Below, in pieces: positions 20,701 through 30,233 of a stretch of DNA of 64,000 nucleotides. Numbering within the stretch: position 1 is the first letter of the stretch; each line of letters starts with the position of its first letter. Source of the DNA: Skeletonema tropicum (taxonomy: Eukaryota; Bacillariophyta; Thalassiosirophyceae; Thalassiosirales; Thalassiosiraceae); assembly GCA_037178625.1 (NCBI GenBank), contig CM074135.1, positions 2,792,001-2,856,000 of the forward strand. The letters are read 5' to 3'. The position numbers and the translations under genes were made by a program. The notes beneath the pieces are model-generated. The model did not search any database, was not told where the DNA came from, and saw only the letters and a list, made by a program, of their open reading frames with translations.

Positions 20701-22052
20701 AGTGACTGTGAAAGCTCGCTATTGTCAAAGAAGCCGAAATATGCACCTCGTATCACCAAAAATAAAGACTACAATTCACCCATGTTGACAGATGGTGGAA
20801 TGCAAATAGAGAGGGAGGGCAACGAAATGGCGGAGATGGTCACAGTCACTGTTGATAATGAATCAAGCACTACCAATAATACGATTCCAATTGATGAGCA
20901 AATGTTGGGTGGTTTGGAGGTAAACGTGATGGCACGACGTTGCGCATTCCGCCCTACCTGAGAGAGATGATATGTGTTATTCTTTGTGATAGGGGATGCA
21001 ATTTTATCGTTATCTGCGTGGCGACTACTGGACAATGATATCAAACAATGAATACTATCGATCTGTGCAATAACTCTACGTGCTCAGTTGACATTCTGGA
21101 TCAACTTCGTAATATCCATCTCCCAGGCAATGATACGTCGAAGCAAGTTGTATATACGTCGATGTTTGAAGTTCAACGTTAATATTTTGCTAGAATATGA
21201 ACATGGGTGGAACCTAGAGAATTTGGATGATCGTTTGGGTGGTAATCAATGTCGAAATAGTGCCGTAATTATGTGTTCTATCATTGCACCGAATATTGGT
21301 ACCCATGCCCGACCAGCATACCAACTCATTAACATGCTGAATATAAATTTAAATATGAAAGTTGGCGACCCAAACAAAAATAAATATGATGCTACTATAT
21401 GTTGAGATCATATAATGAACGTCTCCGGTGGCATATCACCGATATTTTAATGCTCCTAGGAGAACCAGGATGGCCATGGTGGTTACATGGGAATTGGTAC
21501 GTTTCCTGTTTTTTTGGCGGGCCCATTTGTGTTCAATAACGCTGAACCAATTTTTTTGAGATTTGGAGTCGAGGGAGCGGGTTGGTTGCCTTTGGAAATG
21601 GTTTATTGCCCCTCTTTACTGCGCAGTAGCGTTGATATAAAAATTTATCTGAAATTTGTTGACATCAAGTAACCGACGTTCCGGACGACGTAATCGGGCG
21701 AAGAAGCGGCTACCAAGACACTGATGCCTCCCTATGGATATATCGTATCGATTGTTGCGTCGTGGTGTCATCGTAAATGGTGGTAATGATGATTACCTAA
21801 GGCAGTAGTCGACAGCATCAGTTGCATCAACCAATTTCCGTTACGTCGCGGGGCAAAATTTTTTTCTCCTACAGATCGTCCGTTCATGCGACACTTTTTC
21901 GGGGGGGATCTACAAGTTGGGTTCTCCACCTCCAGTTCGAAAAGTGTCGCATGGTACAGTGTCGATTTTGTACTACTAGGCAGTCCACAATGGCATCATG
22001 GTGGTTGTGCTGTGGTTGTGTATTTGGCCGTTTTTCGCGGTGAAAAAGTGTG
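20700..22052 (+). pseudogene. Degenerate coding region, unrecognised
   Basis: Several short forward frames look protein-like but are separated by stops: 20722-20961 (acidic, Ser/Thr rich), around 21070-21180 (STCSVDILDQLRNIHLPG), and 21876-22052 (RPFMRHFFGGDLQVGFS, then SVAWYSVDFVLLGSPQWHH, and AVVVYLAVFRGEKV before a TGA). The last block has the density of conserved aromatic and glycine residues expected of a once-functional domain. I do not recognise the family. It is probably a broken gene or transposon ORF adjoining the repeat region that begins at 22104. Confidence 0.3.
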
Positions 22053-22117
22053 AGACAGAGCAGTCCGAAGTCGTTGGGCGAGGTGGTGCGTGACGAGCTG
22101 AGGAAAATGCACGCCCG

Positions 22118-22295
22118 GGGATGTACGTCATGTGGATGCCAAATGTACGTCATGTGGATGCCAAATGTACGTCATGTGCATGCCAAATGCACGTCATGTG
22201 TAACGCTTTTTTCTGCAGTTTCATGTCATGTGTATCCAATAACTATTAGTTTTTTGCCAAATGCACGTCATGTGTATGCCAAATGTACGTCCAAA
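22118..22295. repeat. ~21-bp repeats containing TACGTCATGTG
   Basis: Four tandem units of ATGCCAAATGTACGTCATGTG-type sequence (22118-22200), two more dispersed at 22255-22295, and a further pair at 22960-23003. Each carries an ACGTCA core. Confidence 0.85.
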
Positions 22296-22358
22296 TTTAG
22301 CGCATAAATAGCGATTATACAATCACCGTTCAAACCGCCATTAGATCCCACTGAAATT

Positions 22359-22460
22359 CAAAAGGAATGGATGCAAGCAAGAGATTGATGCAGAGCTGGA
22401 AGACTTATTTTATGAGATGTCTATCGAGTGAAAGAAGTCAAAGATCAGTCGTGTGGTCGA
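22359..22460. repeat. 102-bp direct repeat, copy 1
   Basis: Identical to 22597-22698 (offset 238). It begins CAAAAGGAATGGATGCAAGC and ends GTGTGGTCGA. Confidence 0.95.
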
Positions 22461-22596
22461 TTCGGCAGTAATTGACGACGAAGGTTGATTAGATGAATCG
22501 AAGCGAGTGGCGGCGACTGACGTATTATCGGTGTAGATAGTAAAAGATTGGTAGAGCGGATGAGGAGGAGAGTTGTTGTCTAACATGGGAGCACCA

Positions 22597-22698
22597 CAAA
22601 AGGAATGGATGCAAGCAAGAGATTGATGCAGAGCTGGAAGACTTATTTTATGAGATGTCTATCGAGTGAAAGAAGTCAAAGATCAGTCGTGTGGTCGA
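22597..22698. repeat. 102-bp direct repeat, copy 2
   Basis: Identical to 22359-22460. It is followed by a GATC-rich tract (22720-22850) with repeated CTGATC/GATCTGGCTGATC words. Confidence 0.95.
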
Positions 22699-23280
22699 CT
22701 TCTGGCTGACGAAGTCAGACTAAGATGACTACTGGCTGATCTCTAGAGACGGATCAGGGAATGATCTACGGGTCAGCAAACGACTAAGCTGATCCCGAGA
22801 CAGATCGGCTGATCTAGAAGTGATCTGGCTAATCTAGCCAGAAAGTGAGACACTGTCTGGAATCCGGAGACTCAGATAAGGATGATGTACTGGTATGTGA
22901 GAATACCAGTGGAGAGTCCTTATGAATTCACGTCCACCGGGATCTTCGCCCAAACTCAAAATGCCAAATGTACGTCATGTGCATGCCAAATGCACGTCAT
23001 GTGTAATTCTTGTTGTTTTGCAATTTATCAAAACGGCACTGCCCATTGTAGCAGTACCCATAGCCCTCTAAGTATGGCGGGGAAGGCAGTGACGGCATGC
23101 ACTCACATCTCACATCCTCTCAAAACGAACCTTCGATGCTCCTTCGATGCATCACCAACCACCAACACGCACCGGCCCATCAACAACTTGGCTGGCACAT
23201 TCAACATGACATCCTATGGATTATTCTACTTTTTCTGCTGTTGATAGTGTCCCTTAGCTTTTCGGTCCAGCGGTTGTGAG

Positions 23281-23339
23281 TGAGGTGAAAGAGATCAATT
23301 TGCCAAAACAACAAGCAGCGACTGGGCCTTAGATGCTTG
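23281..23339. repeat. 59-bp direct repeat, copy 1
   Basis: TGAGGTGAAAGAGATCAATT ... GATGCTTG, identical at 23921-23979 (offset 640). After it, copy 1 joins directly to CTTTGGCTGTGT, while copy 2 has 45 extra bases before the same word. The two copies bracket the 183-bp satellite. Confidence 0.95.
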
Positions 23340-23382
23340 CTTTGGCTGTGTCTGTTTTCAAATAAAGTCTCAGCAACATCCT

Positions 23383-23870
23383 CGTCAGTATGCGCTTGAG
23401 CCGCTTCTAAAGGCCCATTATGTTTGGCGGTGATAGGGCACAAGCACATTTGCACTGCTCAGACGGAATGTATAAGTAGAAGCGATGCTACAGCCTCTTA
23501 GCTGATCTGAGAGGTCCACGTTGGCCCAGCCGGCAGCACCACTTCGAATCATATCGTATGTATCGTCGTCAGTAAGCGTTGAGCCGCTTCTAGAGGCCCA
23601 TTATGTTCGGCGGTGATAAAACGCAAGCACATTTGCACTGCTCAGACAAATTTCTGCAGTAGAAGCGATGCTACAGCCTCGTAGCTGATCTGGGAGGACC
23701 AACTTGGCCCGGCCGGCAGCACCTCAAACTACCAAATCGGATGTATCGTCGTCAGTATGCGCTTGAGCCGCTTCTAGAGGCCCATTATGTTTGGCGGTGA
23801 TAGGGCACAAGCACATTTGCACTTCTTAGACTGATTTCGGCAGTAGAAGCGATGGTACATGTTGAAACGC
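23383..23870. repeat. ~183-bp satellite, 2.6 units
   Basis: CGTCAGTA...GAGCCGCTTCTAxAGGCCCATTATG starts at 23383, 23567 and 23750. Units share GCACAAGCACATTTGCACT, AGTAGAAGCGATG and GCCGGCAGCACC. Identity is roughly 85-90 percent by eye; the third unit is cut after about 110 bp. Confidence 0.95.
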
Positions 23871-23920
23871 TCTGCTATCCTACGTTGGACTTGTAAGCAG
23901 ACGAATACTACCCATAACCG

Positions 23921-23979
23921 TGAGGTGAAAGAGATCAATTTGCCAAAACAACAAGCAGCGACTGGGCCTTAGATGCTTG
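23921..23979. repeat. 59-bp direct repeat, copy 2
   Basis: Identical to 23281-23339; marks the right side of the satellite block. Confidence 0.95.
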
Positions 23980-24236
23980 GTTAATCCTTGCGTCTACCAC
24001 CTCATAAATCGAGGTTTATTTAATGGCTTTGGCTGTGTTAATAGGACTTACCAATAAGCAATAAGCAGTAGAATGAGGCTGTTATACATAAGAGTAAAGT
24101 TACCAATAAATATTTAAAGGATAACCCTTCAAGGACGTACATCACAAGAAAGTGGACGTGCAGGGGACGTACATCCCGGACGTGCATTTTCGTGGTGCCG
24201 TGCGTGACTTGAAACGGCCGTTTTTCATAAGTGCTT

Positions 24237-24890
24237 AGTTGGTGCGGTGGAGGGTTCGCTTGGATAGGAGAGTTCGCTTGGAGGGTTCGTAAGTACTAAT
24301 TATGTACATAATATTATACTTTTAAAGTATGTACTGTTATGCCTGATCAAAATGGACACGCAAATGATAAGTTGTAAATGTCAGCTGTTCGCATATCGTT
24401 GTTGGACACACACTTTCCTATGTAGAGCTAGTTTGTTCTAATCTATCGACCTAGAGTGATGGAGTGATGGACATTCTTCTCCACGCTTCAGCTAATCTGC
24501 AATTCTCTGAAGTCAGTATGTCTGCATATATTAATATTATCTGACACATGCTTCGGTCTTGGCTGGAGTTGGAGTGTTGTCATCTCATCAATAAACAATA
24601 CTCCTAGGTATTCATCGCATGACCAGTTGGTGGAGGGTTCGCTTGGAGGATTACTTAGCTTGGAGTGTTCGTACATATCTTACTTGGTGGATTCGCTTGG
24701 GATGGACACTGCAAATGATAAGTTGCAATGTCAGCTCTTCGCATATCGTTGTTAGTTGGACACACACTTCCTAGCTAGTTTGTTCTAATCTATCGACCTA
24801 GAGAGAAAGTGATGGACATTCTTCGCTTCTCCACACTTGCAGTGCGTGCAATTCTCTGAAGTCAATATGTCTCCATCTGCATTCTCTAAC
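24237..24890. repeat. Imperfect ~270-bp tandem duplication
   Basis: 24237-24533 and 24624-24890 share GGTGGAGGGTTCGCTTGGA, then CAAATGATAAGTTG, GCATATCGTTGTT, GTTTGTTCTAATCTATCGAC and CAATTCTCTGAAGTCA, with many small indels. No ORF is supported here or in the spacer to 25770. Confidence 0.8.
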
Positions 24891-25261
24891 CCAGACACAT
24901 GACAGAAGTAGGAAGTGCTATGTATGAAGAAGCTATTGGTACAGATTCCAGTACCATCGTCTCCACGACAGTCAAGGGAATTGAAGCAATTCTGTTGGAA
25001 GTCTTTTGATGTCGATGGTGAAGACTTCTAGTTCTAGAGTTGATATAAACTTATCATCTTGTATCTACGATTCTCAATCTCATGAAAGATTCACTAAGTA
25101 TCATCCACTTTATTCCACTTCTTCAATTGTTTCTAAATCTTTACTCAAGTATGTAGTGTTCTATCTAATCTAAAGTAACTGTGTGTTGAATGCTCTGTGT
25201 CATATGCTACCATAAGTAGGCGCTGGTGCTTCACTGATGAGGCAGTTACTGTAGTACAGTA

Positions 25262-25312
25262 CATAGATAGATAGATTATTTTACTGTAATGTAAGAATAA
25301 TCTATCTATCTA
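25262..25312. other. Perfect-arm hairpin of GATA repeats
   Basis: ATAGATAGATAGATTATT is followed after about 15 bases by its exact complement AATAATCTATCTATCTAT. It could form a cruciform in DNA or a stem in RNA; function unknown. Confidence 0.85.
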
Positions 25313-25785
25313 TATATCCTACTTTACATACCTTGCTTTTCTTTTCCACCTACCTTCAATGAATTAGCAGTTCATTCTCGTTCGCTGTGGAAAGAGCCTA
25401 CCTAATTTCATTGACGCTCGCGATTCTTTTAGAAAAGGTTAACTCCAACTTTTAATATGTGTATGATCACGATACGATATGCGTTATGAAGAATTACTCT
25501 TGGGAATGGACATATTTTGATTATTGATAAAGTAGACACTTTCGTAGATACCGTTAAGAACGTTCAAGAACTGGAGAAGTCTTGCTTGGGCCATCGACTC
25601 ACTAACTTCGTACGACTTCTTTCACGCTTAGCTGCTGTAATATTATTATCATACAACATATCATATCACTTCGGAAATTAGGTAAATGTTTCATTATCGC
25701 TACCTCTAGACATCATTGAACCAACAATTGGAGTCTTCACGCCGGCATATCATCACCTCCATTACTCTGCTCTGATGAAAGTGAC

Positions 25786-27621
25786 ATGAACATGATACCA
25801 ATGTTTCCTCCATTTTCTTCGCCTCCTCCGTCGGAGGATGAATGTCATACGAGTCTAGAGGACGGGGGGTTCTCCTTCTCTCCTTCAAGTTTTGATTGGG
25901 GTGTAGGTGAAGGTGAAGAATTACTAACTAACATTGAGATTGAGCAGCCTCAGGCTCCCACTCCTTCAATGCGGCGAGCTTCGTGCCCTGGGATGATTGA
26001 GCAGCCGCCTATGTTGTGTCGACGAAATAGTTATTCTCCACTACACTCCGCACAAGCTTCGCCTGCCACGGACCCAACTCATCTTAATTTTGTCGCCGAG
26101 CATCAATTCTCAAGCAGCACTGCTAACACCAACAGCAGCGTGTCCCCCCTCCCATGGCTTGGCAGTGAAGTTGCTCCGCATCTCAGCAACGCTGAAAACG
26201 GGACCACCTGTCGTGAGATTCTTCGTCACGTATTCAACGAACAGGAGCAATTGTCAGCAGCGTCCACCGCAGCTGATTTTACTGCTTCAAACGCTGAAGT
26301 AGCCCAGTCTTCCGTCTATGCGGCTCTGCCTACTCTTTCAAGAAGTAAGTCGGCATGCAGTTCTTCTTCACTCAGTTTCTTTTACGGTCAGCAACCGCAG
26401 TTGCAGCTCGATCAGATGATGCGAAGTCAGAAGACAGGCGGTCCTCAATTAAGTGGCCAGTCGAATGATGATGTGCCTCGTTTGGACGCGAAGAACCAAC
26501 CGCACTGTGATTTGAATACCAGTGGCATCATACTTGCTCGATCTCATCCTGCTCGACTTTCAATACCCTCCGATGACAAATTTTTGGACCCTGTACATAA
26601 CTTCCTTCGTTCGTCGTGTATTGAAGTCTTTGTTTGCGGTGTGGGCGACAACTCAGAAGGGCGTTGCCGTGGAGCCAAACCCAATTCTATTGGACAGGTG
26701 GGCTTGCGTTGTGCACATTGTAAGCACATTCAAAGAAGCGACAGAGCAAATCAAGCAGTATCATATCCTTCCAAAACGGCTCATATCTTTGAGTCTGTGC
26801 GGAATTATCAACGAATTCACTTTGAGGCTTGTGAATACATTCCTAGTAAGCTCAAAGAGGAGTATACAGAGTTAGTGTCACAAACTCACAGGAAAATCCC
26901 ACTGAAATATATCAAGATCTACTTTGCAGAAGCAGCTTGCGAGATTGGCATGGTGCAATTACCCAATGGCCTCTTCTTTGGCGCACCTCCGAATACAAGT
27001 GGAAAGCCGTCCAAGAAACTTCAAGCAATTATGAACATTGCAGAAAATCCTTCTGCATTCAAACATCTCCACGACGATATCTTCCCCAAGAGTGATGACC
27101 GCCTAAAGAACTTGAAGTTTTCTCACATTGCCTCTGCAAAGACCCGCCAAGTGATTGAAAATTGTAGACAGGAAAAGGCAGCTTTTGTCTATCCATCCGA
27201 TTTCCCTACCCTTTCAGACTTTCGGTTCGTTCTACTCCATCAATTCATTCCATGCAGGCCATCTAAATCGAAATTGGGTCGTCGTAAGACCGCGCCTGAA
27301 AAGTGGGACACTCTTTCAGGCCTGCGCTGCAAACACTGCGCCAGAGCATACTGCGGGGCATTCAATCATCATGGGATATACTTCCCATTTGACTTGGATT
27401 CGCTCCGTGATACTAGTTTCTTCAATAATCTTACGAGACATATCCTGAATTGTCAGAACGTCCCACCTGAAACGAAGGGAACGTTGCACGAATTGCAAAT
27501 GCTAGCTGCGAAACATGGCATCATTACCAAGAGAGGTGCCAAGAGCTTATTCTTGAAGAAACTTTGGGATAGAATGGCAAATTTCTACCAGCCTCGTCTT
27601 AGAGAAGAGGAAACTAATTAG
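25786..27621 (+). CDS. Protein with two RCxHC Cys/His domains (611 aa)
   Basis: Single exon. Residues 1-260 are low complexity (Ser/Pro/Gln), probably disordered. Domain 1, about 263-365, has LDPVHNFLRSSCIEVFV, GQVGLRCAHCKH (near 306), YPSKTAHIFESVRNYQ and an H...CEYIP end. Domain 2, about 474-598, repeats the plan with DFRFVLLHQFIPC, SGLRCKHCARAYCG (near 512), YFPFDLDSL, and NNLTRHILNCQNVP. The C-x2-C...H-x3-4-C spacing suggests a zinc site in each. I recall RCxHC...YFPS...H...C..IP as a recurrent motif in diatom proteins of unknown function, often with a DNA-binding-like context. No signal peptide. A 4-codon upstream frame (ATG at 25775) ends in a TGA that overlaps this ATG. Confidence 0.8.
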   Translation: MNMIPMFPPFSSPPPSEDECHTSLEDGGFSFSPSSFDWGVGEGEELLTNIEIEQPQAPTPSMRRASCPGMIEQPPMLCRRNSYSPLHSAQASPATDPTHLNFVAEHQFSSSTANTNSSVSPLPWLGSEVAPHLSNAENGTTCREILRHVFNEQEQLSAASTAADFTASNAEVAQSSVYAALPTLSRSKSACSSSSLSFFYGQQPQLQLDQMMRSQKTGGPQLSGQSNDDVPRLDAKNQPHCDLNTSGIILARSHPARLSIPSDDKFLDPVHNFLRSSCIEVFVCGVGDNSEGRCRGAKPNSIGQVGLRCAHCKHIQRSDRANQAVSYPSKTAHIFESVRNYQRIHFEACEYIPSKLKEEYTELVSQTHRKIPLKYIKIYFAEAACEIGMVQLPNGLFFGAPPNTSGKPSKKLQAIMNIAENPSAFKHLHDDIFPKSDDRLKNLKFSHIASAKTRQVIENCRQEKAAFVYPSDFPTLSDFRFVLLHQFIPCRPSKSKLGRRKTAPEKWDTLSGLRCKHCARAYCGAFNHHGIYFPFDLDSLRDTSFFNNLTRHILNCQNVPPETKGTLHELQMLAAKHGIITKRGAKSLFLKKLWDRMANFYQPRLREEETN

Positions 27622-28258
27622 AAGGTTGACTGGAGGGAGGAGTGTTCCTCTTCGAATTTTTCTTGCCGAATGCCGTGAAAACACGCATTGACTGTTGGAG
27701 AATTCATGATCAAGAGGTACTTGAATAAACAGGGGAAGGATACTTCTTCACACTGCACGATTTGTATTATATGTATCTGGTTGATACAATTTGTGTAAAG
27801 ATAAAGGATTCCATTATTATGACGTAAGAATTTGGTGAGCTAGCGCTCTCCTTCAGAAATATTGTGTTGGTTAAAGCTTCTGCATGCATACTTACATAAT
27901 ATCAATAGTCTATGTATCATAGGATAGGGCAGAGTCGAGCAGCGCAGCGCGCAGCAGAAGATTCAGGATTCAAGAGAGGAGGAAATAATATGTATCTACT
28001 TATTTAAAAGAAGTGACGGACACGAAGATTTTCCTGCTCAGCCTCACACAAGATTTGGCACTTGGCGTCTCGCCGTTCACAGATGCCTTTCCTGCGTACA
28101 ATAACCAGCGATACGTAGTTTACCGTAGCACAGAAAGAACCAAGATTCGCAATCATTTTTTGTTGTGAAGGTTGAAGGTAGCTATGGATGGAGGCATGAT
28201 ATTATGCAGCACGTTGGCAACACACCTACTAACTTGAGCACATGGTGGGCGCAGTAAA
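27622..28258. other. Intergenic
   Basis: No gene seen. Contains a GC-alternating word (GAGCAGCGCAGCGCGCAGCAG) near 27932 and the presumed promoter of LRR gene 1. Confidence 0.5.
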
Positions 28259-29635
28259 ATGGACAACGATAGCGACAACGATCTCTCTGACTCTGACATT
28301 GACAGTGTGGTGGAAGAAGACGCCGCCGATTTTCAAAATGACGACAATAGCTCTGAGGCTTCCTATATCTATGCGGAAGAAACAGAGCCGCTCCTTCTGA
28401 AATTATTCAGGATCGATAGAAATGATCCGGGTACAACAGAAATAGATTGGTATGGTGAGATTAGGTTTGGTGAGGAGAATCATACTCAACTCATTTCCGA
28501 TGAGGGTTGGGAGAAACTCGGGCGAGGAATATCAAATAACACTTACTTGACGTCTGTAGGTCTTTCTGATAATGCCCTAAACGATCACAAGACGTCATTT
28601 TTCTTCCGGGGATTGACGAGGAGCAGTTCTATCAAATATCTACACTTGCTTCGTAATCGATTAAGCACGGCAGGAGTGCGGTCCATGATGTCATTTTTAC
28701 AAAATGCAAACAATCTGACATCTTTGAATCTCTGGGGCAATAATATTCAATCAGAAGGATTCAACGTACTGCTACGTGCATTGCGAAATAGCCCAATTAC
28801 AGAGTTGTGTTGCAATAGCTGCGGTATCGACTCGATTGAGATTGACAACGAGCATATGCCCAAACATTTGAAGAAAATGTTCCTCTCGGTGAACGACATT
28901 AACGCTGATGGATGCTACGTAATAGCAAACTTACTCCAGGGGGGAGATGCTACACTAGAAACTCTATCTCTTGGGTATAATAATATTGACAACGAAGGAG
29001 TTGCAATTCTAGTTGATGCCCTACAAAACAATACATCGCTGACCTATTTGTATTTAGTGGGTAATGATATATCAAATGAAGGGATGACAATGTTGCTGAC
29101 ACTAGTGAATGACATCTCCAGCATTGAAGCAACGCTTCAATCAAATCACACGTTGAGGTATCTCTCAGTGGGATGCGTTCATGATGAAATTCAGCGACAC
29201 ATCAAGAGGGCTACAGATGTCAACCGGAAACATCCGCACAATCCAGAAGCAGCTGGCGAAGAGAAGGTGATTCAAACACAGCTAAACAGTGCGAAAAGAG
29301 CAGAACTGGCTGAATTACAGGGAGTGCACCAATCTTTGTACAGTGAAATCAACCCTCTTCACCTACCCGAAGTACTCTCATTGATCGGTCAAGAACATGG
29401 TCAGGGAGAGCTGTATATTGCATTGAAATCATCGATAGCAGGATTGCTTTCCACCGTGAACAGGAAGGAATGCATCAAACAACAAATGGCTCATCATTCA
29501 TCCAAGGTGAAAGAGCTGGGTGATGAGCTTGCGACAATCGAAGCAGCTGAAGGGAATGCAGAGGAAATGAGACGTGAGTCTGGCAGCAACAAGAGACGCC
29601 GAAAGTGGTGGTGGGGACTGTGGGGAGGGGCTTAA
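28259..29635 (+). CDS. LRR-family protein 1 (458 aa)
   Basis: Single exon. An acidic N-terminus (MDNDSDNDLSDSDID) precedes a leader shared by the family (NDPGTTEIDWYG, then GWEKLGRGISNNTYL). Residues about 95-300 are RI-type leucine-rich repeats of 24-28 residues (LTSLNLWGNNIQSEGFNVLL, LETLSLGYNNIDNEGVAIL). A family-specific C-terminal region follows: SIEATLQSNHTLRYL, a variable helical linker, SLYSEINPLHLPEVLSLIG, GELYIALKSSIAGLLSTVN, a coiled coil (KVKELGDELATIEAAE) and a basic end (KRRRKWWWGLW). No signal or membrane segment, so probably intracellular; the role is unknown. It differs from genes 2-4, which resemble each other more. The initiating ATG gives an acidic start like that of gene 3. 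Confidence 0.85.
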   Translation: MDNDSDNDLSDSDIDSVVEEDAADFQNDDNSSEASYIYAEETEPLLLKLFRIDRNDPGTTEIDWYGEIRFGEENHTQLISDEGWEKLGRGISNNTYLTSVGLSDNALNDHKTSFFFRGLTRSSSIKYLHLLRNRLSTAGVRSMMSFLQNANNLTSLNLWGNNIQSEGFNVLLRALRNSPITELCCNSCGIDSIEIDNEHMPKHLKKMFLSVNDINADGCYVIANLLQGGDATLETLSLGYNNIDNEGVAILVDALQNNTSLTYLYLVGNDISNEGMTMLLTLVNDISSIEATLQSNHTLRYLSVGCVHDEIQRHIKRATDVNRKHPHNPEAAGEEKVIQTQLNSAKRAELAELQGVHQSLYSEINPLHLPEVLSLIGQEHGQGELYIALKSSIAGLLSTVNRKECIKQQMAHHSSKVKELGDELATIEAAEGNAEEMRRESGSNKRRRKWWWGLWGGA

Positions 29636-30233
29636 ATGAATTTCACTTCGTGAAGTGATGTCGACCCTGGTTTATTATCTATCTTCATAGCTATAAAATT
29701 TGCATGGCATTTTGTACACTATTGAATCCCTTATTCCCTTTCATCGTCGTCTGTTATCATGATACTGATGCTTAATCTAGCTCTAGCCAGCATCTCCGTA
29801 CAGTATTCATATATATTCATATCAGTACCCTGCAAAGGAATCAATTGTCTTTTATCATCTGGCAACAAGCAAGCAAAGTACTTGCTTACGAGAGCTCGAG
29901 ATTGTAGTATCAGCTGAAATAACATCAGTACCTTCTTACACAGCAAGTATGTAAGTACTAAGTATTTACCTTTGCTTGCCTCACTTCTTGATGTGATGAT
30001 GATGTGTATGGTCGCACTGTCAATGAAAAAGAAGTATGGACAGGCCTTTGGCCAGCCAACCAAACCCAAAACACACCACTTTCAAAGAACAAATTCCATG
30101 CCGCTATTGTACTGCATACCGTCGCAATCACCCTACACAACATGCACAGCGGCAGCATCTCTTGCTCGCTGTAATAATTAATCTATCAACCAAACAAAAC
30201 AGAGTACCCTTAACAACAGTAATTATTCAAAAA
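29636..30233. other. Intergenic between LRR 1 and SDA1
   Basis: No supported gene; overlapping short frames on both strands look like chance. The last 70 bp form the A-rich leader of SDA1. Confidence 0.5.

Larger units (their letters stand above)
22104..24192. mobile_element. Candidate non-autonomous element bounded by ~25-bp inverted repeats
   Basis: AAAATGCACGCCCGGGGATG...TACGTC at 22107-22132 faces its near complement (GACGTACATCCCGGACGTGC...) at 24165-24190. Just inside the left end, and again at 22255 and 22958, lie short repeats of ATGCCAAATGTACGTCATGTG. Between them are a 102-bp direct repeat, a 183-bp satellite and other duplications, and no gene. The boundaries and any target duplication are not settled, so the element call is tentative. 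Confidence 0.35.

Noticed and set aside
30036..30233. N-terminal extension of SDA1 from the ATG at 30036
   Set aside because: These 66 codons have no family likeness, while the ATG at 30234 gives the conserved KLSQLQNFCKRDP start after an A-rich leader.
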